From contig NZ_CP108455.1 in assembly GCF_036241575.1 (NCBI RefSeq), positions 4,591,501 to 4,655,500 on the forward strand: 64,000 nucleotides of DNA, given 5' to 3'. This document shows, piece by piece, positions 15,779-23,083 of this stretch. The stretch is from Streptomyces sp. NBC_01267 (GTDB lineage Bacteria > Actinomycetota > Actinomycetes > Streptomycetales > Streptomycetaceae). The notes under the pieces are model-generated. The model did not search any database and had not been told where the DNA came from. It was given only the letters and a program-made list of their open reading frames with translations. Position 1 is the first letter of the stretch; each line of letters opens with the position of its first letter. The translations under genes were made by a program, and so were the position numbers.

Positions 15779-16219
15779 ATGACCCCGGCAACCGCCCCTC
15801 CAGTACCTCGCCCGCCCCTTCCACAACGCGGAGCGCGTTACCGGGTCGTCGCGCCGAACAGTCCGACCGCCCCGGGCATCGTGCGGGACTTCCTCGGGAC
15901 ACTGCTCCGGGCTACCGGGCACCCCCGGCTGGTGGATGATGCCCGTCTCTGTGCGAGCGAGGTCGTCACCAACTCGTACTGTCATACGCGTTCGCGGATG
16001 ATCCGGGTGGATGTGACCGTCAACCCGAAGCAGGTGACGGTGTACGTGACGGACGAGGAGCCGGATTCGCCGCCCCGGCCCGTACATCGGCAGTTGCCGG
16101 ACGCGGAACGCGGCCGTGGGCTGGTCCTGGTGGACTGCCTGGCCGCCCGCTGGGGAGTACGGGTCAACGATGAACCCGTACCGGGCTCCAAGTCCGTCTG
16201 GTTCACGCTCGTCGAATGA
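15779..16219 (+). CDS. ATP-binding (HATPase_c) anti-sigma-factor-like protein
   Basis: This 146-residue stand-alone GHKL ATPase domain has the N box (DDARLCASEVVTNSYCHT, residues 58-75), G1 region VYVTDEEPDSPP and G2 motif ERGRGLVLVDCLAARWGV. Such proteins resemble the SpoIIAB/RsbW anti-sigma kinases and are plentiful in Streptomyces beside XRE/DUF397 pairs. ATG 15779 has AAGGGAGA upstream. It is divergent from the XRE gene with a 255-bp shared promoter region. Whether it phosphorylates an anti-anti-sigma factor cannot be told from sequence. Confidence 0.88.
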   Translation: MTPATAPPVPRPPLPQRGARYRVVAPNSPTAPGIVRDFLGTLLRATGHPRLVDDARLCASEVVTNSYCHTRSRMIRVDVTVNPKQVTVYVTDEEPDSPPRPVHRQLPDAERGRGLVLVDCLAARWGVRVNDEPVPGSKSVWFTLVE

Positions 16220-16305
16220 CCGGGCGTGGGCGGGGCGAAGGGAACTGCCCGCGCGGCGGCGAGTTCGGCTCAGTCCTCAAGGTCGGGGCCCGGCTGGGGA
16301 ATGGC

Positions 16306-16336
16306 TTGAGTCTCCAGTGGCTGGAGACAGCAGAGT
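16306..16336 (+). promoter_or_regulatory. MerR-type promoter/operator with 19-bp spacer
   Basis: TTGAGT (16306-16311) and CAGAGT (16331-16336) are separated by 19 bp, and the spacer region carries a perfect dyad GTCTCCAG-TGG-CTGGAGAC (16310-16328). The over-long spacer with a central dyad is the hallmark of MerR-controlled promoters, here just upstream of the MerR gene itself. Transcription would start within a base or two of the ATG at 16344. Confidence 0.7.
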
Positions 16337-16343
16337 GGGGGAC

Positions 16344-17282
16344 ATGGACGTGACGACCCTCTACTCGATCGGGGAGCTTTCCCGGCGGACCGGCGTGCCC
16401 GTGAGGACCATCCGGTTCTACTCCGATTCGGGGGTGGTGACGCCGACCACCCGAAGTCCCGCCGGTTACCGGCTCTACGACCTCGACGCACTGCTTCGTC
16501 TGGAACTTCTCCGCACCCTGCGCGAGCTGGGCATGGACCTGGCCACGATTCAACGGGTACTGGACCGTGAGCTCTCGGTGGCGGAAGTCGCCGCGGCGCA
16601 CGCCGACGCGATGGACGTCCAGATCCGGGTGCTGCAACTGCGTCGGAGCGTTCTGCGAGTCGTGGCCGGACGCGGGTCCGATCCCGAGGAGACCAAGCTC
16701 ATGCACAGGCTCACGCAGTTGTCCGGCGAGGAACGCCGGCGCCTGATCGACGATTTCATTGAGGGCACCTTCGGCACCATGGATGCCGACCCAGCGGCTG
16801 TGGCCATGGTTCGCGCTGCCACTCCCGACCTCCCCGATGATCCGTCCAGCGACCAGGTCGCCGCCTGGGTGGAGCTCGCCGGGCTGGTCGGCGACGAGGA
16901 CTTCCGGGCCCGGATGCGCCGGACGGCCGGGCGTCAGGCCGCCGGGCGACCGCTCGACATCGAGAGCGAGGCCGGCGAGGAACTGATGGGAGTCACCCGT
17001 CAGAAGGTGGCCGAGGCCATGGAGTCGGGCATCGGCCCGCGCGACAGCAGGGCCGCCCCCGTCATCGACGACCTGGTGCACCGCTTCGCCGAGGTGTTCG
17101 CGCGCACCCCTGACGTGGAATTCCGGGCCTGGATGGCCCAGCGGTTCGAAGAGGCGCACGATCCCAGGGTGGATCGGTACTGGCGGCTGGTGTGGATCGT
17201 CAACGGCTGGCAGGTGGTACCGAGCCTGACCCCCGTGTACCCCTGGCTCATCCAGGCCCTGCGAAGTGACCGCGACGCATAG
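16344..17282 (+). CDS. MerR family transcriptional regulator
   Basis: This 312-residue protein begins with a MerR winged helix (YSIGELSRRTGVPVRTIRFYSDSGVV...GYRLYDLDAL), then the dimerisation coiled coil (about residues 75-125) and a 190-residue helical effector domain without recognisable metal-binding cysteines. It resembles the large-effector, drug- or lipophile-sensing members. A 19-bp-spacer promoter with a perfect dyad ends eight bases before the ATG, so autoregulation is likely and the message may be leaderless; a weak GTGGGGG precedes the ATG as well. The target other than itself is unknown. Confidence 0.9.
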   Translation: MDVTTLYSIGELSRRTGVPVRTIRFYSDSGVVTPTTRSPAGYRLYDLDALLRLELLRTLRELGMDLATIQRVLDRELSVAEVAAAHADAMDVQIRVLQLRRSVLRVVAGRGSDPEETKLMHRLTQLSGEERRRLIDDFIEGTFGTMDADPAAVAMVRAATPDLPDDPSSDQVAAWVELAGLVGDEDFRARMRRTAGRQAAGRPLDIESEAGEELMGVTRQKVAEAMESGIGPRDSRAAPVIDDLVHRFAEVFARTPDVEFRAWMAQRFEEAHDPRVDRYWRLVWIVNGWQVVPSLTPVYPWLIQALRSDRDA

Positions 17283-17339
17283 TCACGCCGTGGCGTCGGC
17301 GTTGCCGGGCTGCTGGACTGCACGACTCCACCCCGGTCG

Positions 17340-17383
17340 GCTGTGGTCGAACTCGCCTGCCCTCAGGCCGAGTGCCGTCCAGG
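17340..17383 (-). pseudogene. Possible DUF397 C-terminal remnant
   Basis: On the minus strand this reads TWTALGLRAGEFDHS, close to the DUF397 ending (compare AAFIHGVKAGEFDRAG at 14460). It follows directly after the rraA-like stop, with no room for the rest of a DUF397 gene, so it appears to be a fragment left by rearrangement. Confidence 0.3.
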
Positions 17384-18007
17384 TCAGCCCTCGAAGCCGT
17401 TCTCGGCCAGGATCTCGTCGATGCGGGCGCGGTGCGCCGTTTCCCACGCGTCGAGTGACTCGTCGGCCTCCTTGGCCAACTTGGCCCGAGCCGAGAGGAG
17501 TACCTCTTCCCGACGGGCGTGGGGCGTGACCACGATGCCCTCCTCGTCGGCCACGACGATGTCCCCGGCGTTCACCCGCACGCCTCCGCACCGCACTTCG
17601 CCGTTGAGGGGGACGACGGCCTTTTTGGTGCCGGGGTACGGGATGACGCCCCTGGCGAAGACGGGGAAGCCCATCGCGCGCACCTCGGCGAGGTCCCTGA
17701 TCACGCCGTCCGCCACCAGCGCCACGATGCCCCGGCGCTGGGCGACGGCGCAGACGTTCCCTCCGGCGAGTGCGTAGTCCACATCGCCCGCCTCGACGAC
17801 GAGGACCGAGCCGGGCTCCGCGCGGTGGATGGCCGCGTGCAGCATGAGGTTGTCACCGGGAGGGCACCGCACGGTGAACGCGGGGCCCGCGATGCGTGGA
17901 GGCGACGGCCACAGCGGGCGGATACCGGTGTTCATGACGTGCTCGCGGCCCAGGACGTCCGCGAGGGTGGTCGGGGAGATGTCCTGGAAGCCGGTGAGGT
18001 CGCTCAT
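17384..18007 (-). CDS. RraA family protein (HMG/CHA aldolase-like)
   Basis: This 207-residue protein has the RraA/HMG aldolase fold. Typical motifs are PGDNLMLHAAIHRAEPGSVLVVEAGD, GGNVCAVAQRRGIVALVADGVIRD (the Arg-Asp pair binds metal and substrate in class II pyruvate aldolases) and GDIVVADEEGIVVTP. Family members are either 4-hydroxy-4-methyl-2-oxoglutarate aldolases or RNase E regulators. The added C-terminal helix (residues 170-207) and the intact R-D motif favour an aldolase-type activity. No catabolic partners are adjacent, so the pathway is not defined. Confidence 0.85.
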   Translation of the reverse strand: MSDLTGFQDISPTTLADVLGREHVMNTGIRPLWPSPPRIAGPAFTVRCPPGDNLMLHAAIHRAEPGSVLVVEAGDVDYALAGGNVCAVAQRRGIVALVADGVIRDLAEVRAMGFPVFARGVIPYPGTKKAVVPLNGEVRCGGVRVNAGDIVVADEEGIVVTPHARREEVLLSARAKLAKEADESLDAWETAHRARIDEILAENGFEG

Positions 18008-18144
18008 GCTCGTCCTTCGCCTTCGTGCGGGCGCCCGCTGTCGTGGTGGAGACCGGACCGTGCCGCTGCGAGCCTATGAGCTGATGTGGGCGCGGGGAAC
18101 TGCTGGGCGTCAGCCCTTGGGCAGCCGCCGGACGGCCTTGAGGC

Positions 18145-18591
18145 CTACTGCTGTTCCGTGGCGATCAGCCTGGCGAGCAGCGCGTTGAGCTGCTTCCGTT
18201 CCGTAGGCGTCAGCGGGGCGAGCAGTTCGTCGTTGGCCCGGTCGCCCAGTTTCTCCAGGCGGTGCAGGAGCGCCCGGCCGTCCGCCGTGAGTTCGAGTGC
18301 GTTCTTGCGGGCGTCGCGGGGGTCCCTGGTGCGGCTGATCAGCTGCTTGGCCTGTAGCTCGTTGAGCACCGTGACCATGTCCTTGGGGTCGATCCGGACG
18401 GTGCGGGACAGCTCGGCCTGGGCCAGGGGGCCGAGTTCGGCGATGCCGCACAGCACCGCGTGGTGGGGCATCCGTACGCCCTCCTCGGCGAGGTGTTCGC
18501 TGACCAGGCGGTGGCCGCGGGCCGAGGCGCGGGCCAACAGCCAGCTGGGCAGGGTCCGGAGGCGGCTGAGCGGGGCGGGGGATGCGTGCAT
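18145..18591 (-). CDS. MarR family transcriptional regulator
   Basis: This 148-residue MarR repressor has a winged helix at residues 35-100 (AVLCGIAELGPLAQAELSRTVRIDPKDMVTVLNELQAKQLISRTRDPRDARKNALELT) flanked by dimerisation helices. It is transcribed divergently from a quinone oxidoreductase, a common pairing in which the regulator responds to quinones or other redox-active compounds. On the minus strand TAGACT (18598-18603) lies six bases before the ATG, so the transcript is probably leaderless, and a palindrome (18615-18626) overlaps the promoter. No cysteine switch is obvious apart from Cys48. Confidence 0.9.
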   Translation of the reverse strand: MHASPAPLSRLRTLPSWLLARASARGHRLVSEHLAEEGVRMPHHAVLCGIAELGPLAQAELSRTVRIDPKDMVTVLNELQAKQLISRTRDPRDARKNALELTADGRALLHRLEKLGDRANDELLAPLTPTERKQLNALLARLIATEQQ

Positions 18592-18610
18592 GGCGACAGT
18601 CTAGGCAAAT

Positions 18611-18659
18611 TCGTTGGGGTTCCCCATGGATTCGATTATCGTTGGGGATCCCAATGGAT
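18611..18659. promoter_or_regulatory. Twin MarR-type operator between marR and quinone oxidoreductase genes
   Basis: Two similar sites are arranged as direct repeats: TCGTTGGGGTTCCCCATGG at 18611 and CGTTGGGGATCCCAATGG at 18640. Each contains a short palindrome (TGGGG-TT-CCCCA at 18615-18626; TTGGG-GAT-CCCAA at 18642-18654). They lie between the divergent start codons; the first overlaps the marR -35 region. This suits one repressor controlling both genes. Confidence 0.65.
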
Positions 18660-18697
18660 TGCGGCCGGAAGCCGGAAGCCGGGAGAGGGAGGCGCGC

Positions 18698-19624
18698 ATG
18701 CGCAGGATCAGGTTCCAGCCGTGGGACACCGCCGAGCCGTTCGTGATCGACGAGGTGCCCGTGCCGGTCCCGGGTCCCGGGCAACTGCTCGTACACACCG
18801 AGGTCGTGGGGGTGGGGATCGGTCTCGTCAGGATGCTGCGCGGCCGTACCGCGCCGGAAGCCGGACCGGGCGGCGAGATGGTCGGGCGGGTCGCCGCGCT
18901 GGGCGTGGGTGTGGCGGGGTTCGAGGTCGGGGACCGCGTGGGCGGGGTGGTGTTCGAGGACGTCTACGCCCGGTCGGTGCTCGCCGCCCCTGCGTTGGTC
19001 ACTCGTGTACCGCCGGAGGTGACCGCCCCGGACGCGCTTGCGCTGGTACGCGGCGGCCTGGTCGCGCTCGGCGCACTTCGTGCCGGACGCTTCGAGCGGG
19101 GCGAGTCGGTCCTGGTCACCGCGGCGGCCAGTGGGAGCGGGCATCTGGCCGTGCAACTGGCCAGGGCGCTGGGTGCGGGTCGGGTCGTCGCGGCGGTCGG
19201 GTCGCCGGAGAAGGCCGGCTTCGTGCGCGGGTGCGGCGCCGACGAGGTGGTGACGTACGGGCAGGAGTCCTGGGGCGACCCGGTGGACGTGGTCCTGGAC
19301 GGCGTCGGCGGCGCGTTGGTGCAGCGGGGAGTGGACGCTCTCGCGCCGCACGGCAGGCTCGTGGCGTTCAGTGCGGGCGGCGGCGCCGTGGACGCCGGAA
19401 GCCTGCTCGGCGACCTCAAGTCGGTGACCGGGTTCTCCGTCGGACGGATCAGCCGCGACCGGCCCGAACGGATCGCCCGGCTGCGGGCAGAGCTGTGGGA
19501 CCTGCACGCCGCGGGCCGCCTGCACCCGGCGCACACGGCGCTGCCGCTCGACCGGATCGCGGAGGCCGTCGAGTTGGTCGAGGCGCGCGGCAACCTCGGC
19601 CGGGTCCTGCTGCGCACGGGCTGA
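18698..19624 (+). CDS. Zinc-binding-dehydrogenase-type quinone oxidoreductase (MDR)
   Basis: This 308-residue medium-chain reductase has an N-terminal GroES-like domain and a Rossmann fold with VLVTAAASGSGHLAVQLARALGAGRVVAAVGSPEKAGF (about residues 120-165), a variant of the AxxGxxG NADPH motif. Cys ligands for catalytic or structural zinc are absent, as in QOR-type enzymes that reduce quinones with NADPH. ATG 18698 is preceded by GGGAGG. The divergent MarR repressor and twin operators suggest induction by quinone-like or electrophilic compounds. Confidence 0.85.
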   Translation: MRRIRFQPWDTAEPFVIDEVPVPVPGPGQLLVHTEVVGVGIGLVRMLRGRTAPEAGPGGEMVGRVAALGVGVAGFEVGDRVGGVVFEDVYARSVLAAPALVTRVPPEVTAPDALALVRGGLVALGALRAGRFERGESVLVTAAASGSGHLAVQLARALGAGRVVAAVGSPEKAGFVRGCGADEVVTYGQESWGDPVDVVLDGVGGALVQRGVDALAPHGRLVAFSAGGGAVDAGSLLGDLKSVTGFSVGRISRDRPERIARLRAELWDLHAAGRLHPAHTALPLDRIAEAVELVEARGNLGRVLLRTG

Positions 19625-19643
19625 CCGCCCGGCAGGTTCCGGT

Positions 19644-19673
19644 CATGACGATTCATGACGATTCATGACGATG
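19644..19673. repeat. CATGACGATT 10-bp tandem repeat x3
   Basis: Three adjacent copies (19644, 19654, 19664; the last ends CATGACGATG) lie 20 bp after the quinone oxidoreductase stop codon, in a 233-bp gap before the convergent NlpC/P60 gene. No other structure of note was seen in that gap. Confidence 0.8.
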
Positions 19674-19857
19674 GGCCGTCGCTCCCGAGCGGGGGGAACG
19701 GTGGCCCATCGGCCATGACTTGCCACTGAACGGTCATCTCGGACGAATCGGGGAAATGCCTCGGACAGGTCGGAGAGCCGTCGGGTGGATCGGGGCACCC
19801 GTCCGGTGACGGATCGGAGAACCGCCCAGGGGGGACCGGAGGGCAGCCCCGTGTGGA

Positions 19858-20700
19858 TCAGAGAACGCGGACCGCGCCGGTCGGCTGGTCGTAGCTCAGG
19901 GGGCGCTCGACCACACCGGAGCTCGGGTTCTGCGCGCCGACGAACTGGCCGCCGCCGACGTAGATGGCCACGTGGTACGCGCTGCCCGCGCTGCCCCAGT
20001 AAAGGATGTCGCCGGGCTGGAGGTTGCTCAGCGAGACCTGGGTGCCCGCGGTCGACTGGCCCTGCGAGACGCGCGGCAGGTCGACGCCGATGTTCTTGTA
20101 CGCGGCCTGGACCAGGCCGGAGCAGTCCCAGGAGCTGGAACCGGTGCCGCCCATGACGTACGCGTCGCCGATGTGGGACTTCACGAAGCTCACGATGGAC
20201 GCGGCGGAGCCGGTGGCCTGCGAGGAGCTGGAGGAGCTGCTGCCGCCGGTGTTGCTGACGCTGGACGCGGGGACGGCGTTGAGCGTCGTACGGGCGGAGG
20301 AGCGCGACGCGCGCTGCAGGGCAGCCGCCTCGGCCTTCTTCTTGGCTTCGGCCTCGGCCTTGGCCTTCGCCTCGGCCTTCTTCTTGGCCTCGGCCTTGTG
20401 GACGGCGTCCGTCTTGGCCTTCTTGGCGGCCTTGGCGGCGTCCTGGGCCGCGGTGTCCTGCTGGGCCTGCTGCTGCAGGTCGGTGGCGGCCTGCTCGGTG
20501 GCTTCGGCGACCTGTGCGGCGCTGAGGGTGGGCATCTGGATGGTGGTCTCGGTCACCGGCTCGGCAGCGTTTGCCGAACCGGCGGCGCCTGCCACTGCGA
20601 TGGTGCTGAGAACGCCACCGGCAACTCCGGCGCGGAGCACGTTCTTGGCTGTGCTGAGGCGGGGCTTCCGGTGGCTGGGTATGTGAGCGGTGTGGGACAT
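19858..20700 (-). CDS. Secreted C40-family (NlpC/P60) peptidoglycan hydrolase
   Basis: This 280-residue exported protein has a signal peptide (about residues 1-46, VAGGVLSTIAVAGAAGSANA, cleavage after ANAAE), then a long Ala/Lys/Glu-rich coiled coil (about 60-130, many KAKAEAEAKKKAE units) and a Ser-rich linker. The C-terminal NlpC/P60 domain has DCSGLVQAAYKNIGVDLPR (catalytic Cys), AYHVAIYVGGGQFVGA (His) and a third polar residue nearby. Such enzymes cut D-Glu-meso-DAP or LL-DAP bonds in the cell wall. ATG 20700 is used; an in-frame GTG lies at 20706. The leader is unusually long for this genome, and cell-wall hydrolase genes of actinobacteria are often under c-di-AMP riboswitch control. Confidence 0.92.
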   Translation of the reverse strand: MSHTAHIPSHRKPRLSTAKNVLRAGVAGGVLSTIAVAGAAGSANAAEPVTETTIQMPTLSAAQVAEATEQAATDLQQQAQQDTAAQDAAKAAKKAKTDAVHKAEAKKKAEAKAKAEAEAKKKAEAAALQRASRSSARTTLNAVPASSVSNTGGSSSSSSSQATGSAASIVSFVKSHIGDAYVMGGTGSSSWDCSGLVQAAYKNIGVDLPRVSQGQSTAGTQVSLSNLQPGDILYWGSAGSAYHVAIYVGGGQFVGAQNPSSGVVERPLSYDQPTGAVRVL

Positions 20701-20831
20701 GAGCACTACCGCTATCAGTCATTCCCGGTCCCCATCAACAAACGTGTGTTGCGCCACAGTTACGAACGGATGAGTTCATTCCGGTTGCCCACGGCCTTTA
20801 TTGACGCCCAAACGGGCAATACGGTCATCGA

Positions 20832-20853
20832 TGATCATGGTTGTGATCATGGG
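20832..20853. repeat. Twin TGATCATGG repeat upstream of nlpC/P60
   Basis: TGATCATGG at 20832-20840 and again at 20844-20852 form direct repeats 12 bp apart, each containing the palindrome TGATCA, in a locally AT-richer stretch about 140 bp before the NlpC/P60 start codon. Could be an operator or the loop of an RNA hairpin. Confidence 0.5.
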
Positions 20854-21054
20854 CTTTCCGTAATTCGTCCGAATTGCCCGACGCCTACCATCCGTTCACG
20901 AAGTTGGCCAAGCCCCGTTTCTTCCGCACCCGGCGCGGAGTGAGGCAGGTCACGCCGCGGTCACGAACCCGGGAGGGGTGCGGCTGCGTCCGCGAACGGC
21001 GCCGCTCGTGAATGCGCGCACGCGGCCGTCCGTGACCGTTCCGGTCGCCGAACT

Positions 21055-21069
21055 CACCCCCTAGGGGTG
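21055..21069. promoter_or_regulatory. Perfect dyad CACCCC-CTA-GGGGTG
   Basis: A 15-bp dyad lies about 10 bp beyond the TAGAGG box proposed for the nlpC/P60 leader, at the very 5' end of the predicted transcript, and 370 bp from nuoA. It may be an operator or the P1 stem of a leader RNA. The rest of 21085-21300 shows no coding signal. Confidence 0.5.
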
Positions 21070-21307
21070 TGCGGCGGACCTCTATCACTCGGATCTGTCC
21101 ATCGCCAATTTGCGTGTATGGGCCACTACTTGATAGGGGCGCACCCTCTGGACCAGCGGTAACACGGGAAGATGTCACGTCTCGTGACCACCCGGGCGCT
21201 TCGCGTATGAAGATCACCGGTCATCCGACTTCATGATCCTTCGTCAGGTGGTGGAGATCACAAAGGCGTTGTCGTACCCCGTGTCGCAGATCACAGACCG
21301 GCGGGCA

Positions 21308-21345
21308 TAGGATGCGGGGCAGTCGGGCTTGTGACCTGCTTCACA
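21308..21345 (+). promoter_or_regulatory. nuo operon promoter region with Rex-type operator
   Basis: TGTGACCTGCTTCACA at 21330-21345 differs at one defined position from the Streptomyces Rex operator TGTGAACNNNTTCACA. Rex represses respiratory genes and is released by a high NADH/NAD+ ratio; complex I genes are known or expected targets. A TAGGAT box (21308-21313) upstream could be the -10 element, placing the site just after the start point. The operator is 97 bp before nuoA. Confidence 0.7.
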
Positions 21346-21441
21346 TATTCGCGATCTTCGTCCGGACGGCGGGGCGAGCGAGGCGGACGAGCCGGCCCGA
21401 TGCGGTCCAACGGTCAAGGACGACTGGAAGGAGCGAGGAGC

Positions 21442-21801
21442 GTGAATGCCTACGCGCCCATCCTCGTACTCGGCGCCCTCGGGGCAGGGTTTGCGATCTT
21501 CTCCGTGGTCATGGCCACGCTTATCGGCCCCAAGCGCTACAACCGGGCGAAGCTCGAAGCGTACGAGTGCGGTATCGAACCGACACCCACGCCGGCCGGA
21601 GGCGGCCGTTTCCCGATCAAGTACTACCTGACGGCGATGCTGTTCATCGTCTTCGACATCGAGATCGTCTTCCTCTATCCCTGGGCGGTCACCTTCGACT
21701 CCCTGGGGCTTTTCGGGCTCGTCGAGATGCTGCTCTTCGTGCTCACCGTCTTCGTCGCCTACGCGTATGTGTGGCGGCGCGGCGGTCTGGAATGGGACTG
21801 A
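21442..21801 (+). CDS. nuoA: NADH-quinone oxidoreductase subunit A
   Basis: This 119-residue membrane subunit of complex I has three transmembrane helices (about residues 5-27, 60-82 and 86-108) and the conserved loop KLEAYECGIEPT, which contacts the quinone-binding region. GTG 21442 follows GAGGAG. It is the first gene of a 14-gene operon, nuoA to nuoN, which runs 16 kb in one direction with 4-bp or shorter gaps at most junctions, indicating one transcript and coupled translation. The nuo promoter region upstream carries a likely Rex site. Confidence 0.97.
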   Translation: MNAYAPILVLGALGAGFAIFSVVMATLIGPKRYNRAKLEAYECGIEPTPTPAGGGRFPIKYYLTAMLFIVFDIEIVFLYPWAVTFDSLGLFGLVEMLLFVLTVFVAYAYVWRRGGLEWD

Positions 21802-21818
21802 GGGGCTGAGGGGCACCT

Positions 21819-22373
21819 ATGGGACTCGAAGAGAAGCTGCCGAGTGGCTTTCTGCTGACCACCGTCGAACAGGCCGCGGGCTGGGTACGGAAATCCTCCG
21901 TCTTCCCGGCCACCTTCGGCCTCGCCTGCTGCGCCATCGAGATGATGACGACGGGCGCGGGCCGGTACGACCTGGCGCGGTTCGGCATGGAGGTCTTCCG
22001 CGGATCGCCGCGACAGGCGGACCTGATGATCGTGGCCGGGCGGGTGAGCCAGAAGATGGCGCCCGTCCTGCGGCAGGTCTATGACCAGATGCCCAGCCCC
22101 AAGTGGGTTATCTCCATGGGGGTTTGTGCGTCATCGGGCGGCATGTTCAACAATTACGCAATTGTTCAGGGTGTGGACCACATCGTCCCGGTTGATATCT
22201 ATTTGCCCGGCTGCCCGCCCCGTCCCGAGATGCTGATGGACGCCATCCTCAAGCTCCACCAGAAGATCCAGGGCTCCAAGCTCGGGGTCAACCAGGTGGA
22301 AGCGGCCCGCGAGGCGGAGGAGGCGGCCCTCAAGGCGCTCCCGACGATCGAGATGAAGGGGCTGCTGCGGTGA
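21819..22373 (+). CDS. nuoB: NADH-quinone oxidoreductase subunit B
   Basis: This 184-residue peripheral-arm subunit holds cluster N2. The cysteine ligands are visible in [11 protein letters not shown] (tandem Cys), MGVCASSGG and LPGCPPRPE. It transfers electrons from the 4Fe-4S chain to menaquinone at the NuoB/NuoD interface. Codons 94-131 (about 22105-22210) use an unusual number of A/T-ending codons and include an 18-bp AT-rich dyad, unlike the rest of the gene. It starts 17 bp after nuoA; the stop overlaps the nuoC GTG. Confidence 0.97.
   Translation: MGLEEKLPSGFLLTTVEQAAGWVRKSSVFPATFGLACCAIEMMTTGAGRYDLARFGMEVFRGSPRQADLMIVAGRVSQKMAPVLRQVYDQMPSPKWVISMGVCASSGGMFNNYAIVQGVDHIVPVDIYLPGCPPRPEMLMDAILKLHQKIQGSKLGVNQVEAAREAEEAALKALPTIEMKGLLR
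22149..22166. repeat. AT-rich dyad inside nuoB (AACAATT-ACGC-AATTGTT)
   Basis: A perfect 7-bp inverted repeat with a 4-base loop lies inside the cysteine-rich part of nuoB and is spelled with codons rare in this genome (AAT, GCA, ATT, GTT). It could form an mRNA hairpin or a protein-binding site. Confidence 0.6.
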
Positions 22374-23083
22374 GTGACGAGCACGAGAAGAACGGCGCGG
22401 CACCGGACCGGCGCGACGCTTCCGGTGAGGTCATCGGCGTACGCAAGGGGATGTTCGGCGCCAACAACGGCGGGGACACCAGCGGATACGGCGGTCTCGT
22501 ACGGACCGTGGCCCTGCCCGGCGCCACGAACCGGCCCTACGGCGGTTGGTTCGACGAGGTCGCCGACGAGCTGGAGGGTGCGCTGGAGGAGCAGGGACTC
22601 GTCCCCGGCAACGCCATCGAGAAGACGGTCGTCGACCGCGGCGAGCTCACCTTCCACATCGACCGCGAGCACCTGCCGACCGTGGCGCGGACCCTGCGCG
22701 ACGATCCGGCCCTCCGCTTCGAGCTCTGCACGGGCGTGAGCGCCGTGCACTTCCCGGGGGACAAGGGCCGCGAACTGCACGCGGTCTACCACCTGCGCTC
22801 GATCACCCACGGGCGGCTGATCCGCCTGGAGGTCGGTACGCCGGACGCGGACCCGCACATCCCGTCGCTGGTCGCGGTCTATCCGACCAACGACTGGCAC
22901 GAGCGCGAGGTCTACGACTTCTTCGGCCTGATCTTCGACGGCCACCCGGCCCTCACCCGGATCATGATGCCGGACGACTGGCAGGGCTTCCCGCAGCGCA
23001 AGGACTACCCCCTGGGCGGCATCGCCATCGAGTACAAGGGCGCCCAGATTCCCGCTCCGGACCAGCGGAGGTCGTACACCTGA
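22370..23083 (+). CDS. nuoC: NADH-quinone oxidoreductase subunit C
   Basis: This 237-residue hydrophilic subunit belongs to the 30-kDa family, with the signature [43 protein letters not shown] near residues 180-222. An N-terminal extension of about 45 residues (charged, then Gly/Asn-rich) is typical for actinobacteria. GTG 22370 overlaps nuoB by 4 bp; the stop overlaps the nuoD ATG by one base. It forms the connecting module with NuoD between the NADH arm and the membrane arm. Separate nuoC and nuoD genes, as here, contrast with the fused nuoCD of enterobacteria. Confidence 0.97.
   Translation: MSDEHEKNGAAPDRRDASGEVIGVRKGMFGANNGGDTSGYGGLVRTVALPGATNRPYGGWFDEVADELEGALEEQGLVPGNAIEKTVVDRGELTFHIDREHLPTVARTLRDDPALRFELCTGVSAVHFPGDKGRELHAVYHLRSITHGRLIRLEVGTPDADPHIPSLVAVYPTNDWHEREVYDFFGLIFDGHPALTRIMMPDDWQGFPQRKDYPLGGIAIEYKGAQIPAPDQRRSYT

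Larger units (their letters stand above)
20701..21084 (-). promoter_or_regulatory. Long leader of nlpC/P60 gene, candidate structured RNA
   Basis: Two minus-strand promoter-like pairs are visible: TTGGCG (21103-21108) with TAGAGG (21079-21084), 18-bp spacing; and TTGGCC (20906-20911) with TAGGCG (20882-20887), also 18 bp. The first would give a leader of about 370 nt that starts in a perfect dyad and contains several GC-rich stems. Actinobacterial wall hydrolases commonly have ydaO-type c-di-AMP riboswitches, but I could not find the conserved CAGCUAACCUCGUAGGC core, so this is only a candidate. Confidence 0.35.

Noticed and set aside
21330-21345. CRP/Crp site upstream of nuoA
   Set aside because: It also fits TGTGA-N6-TCACA, but the match to the Streptomyces Rex consensus (TTCACA half and central C) is better and biologically apt.
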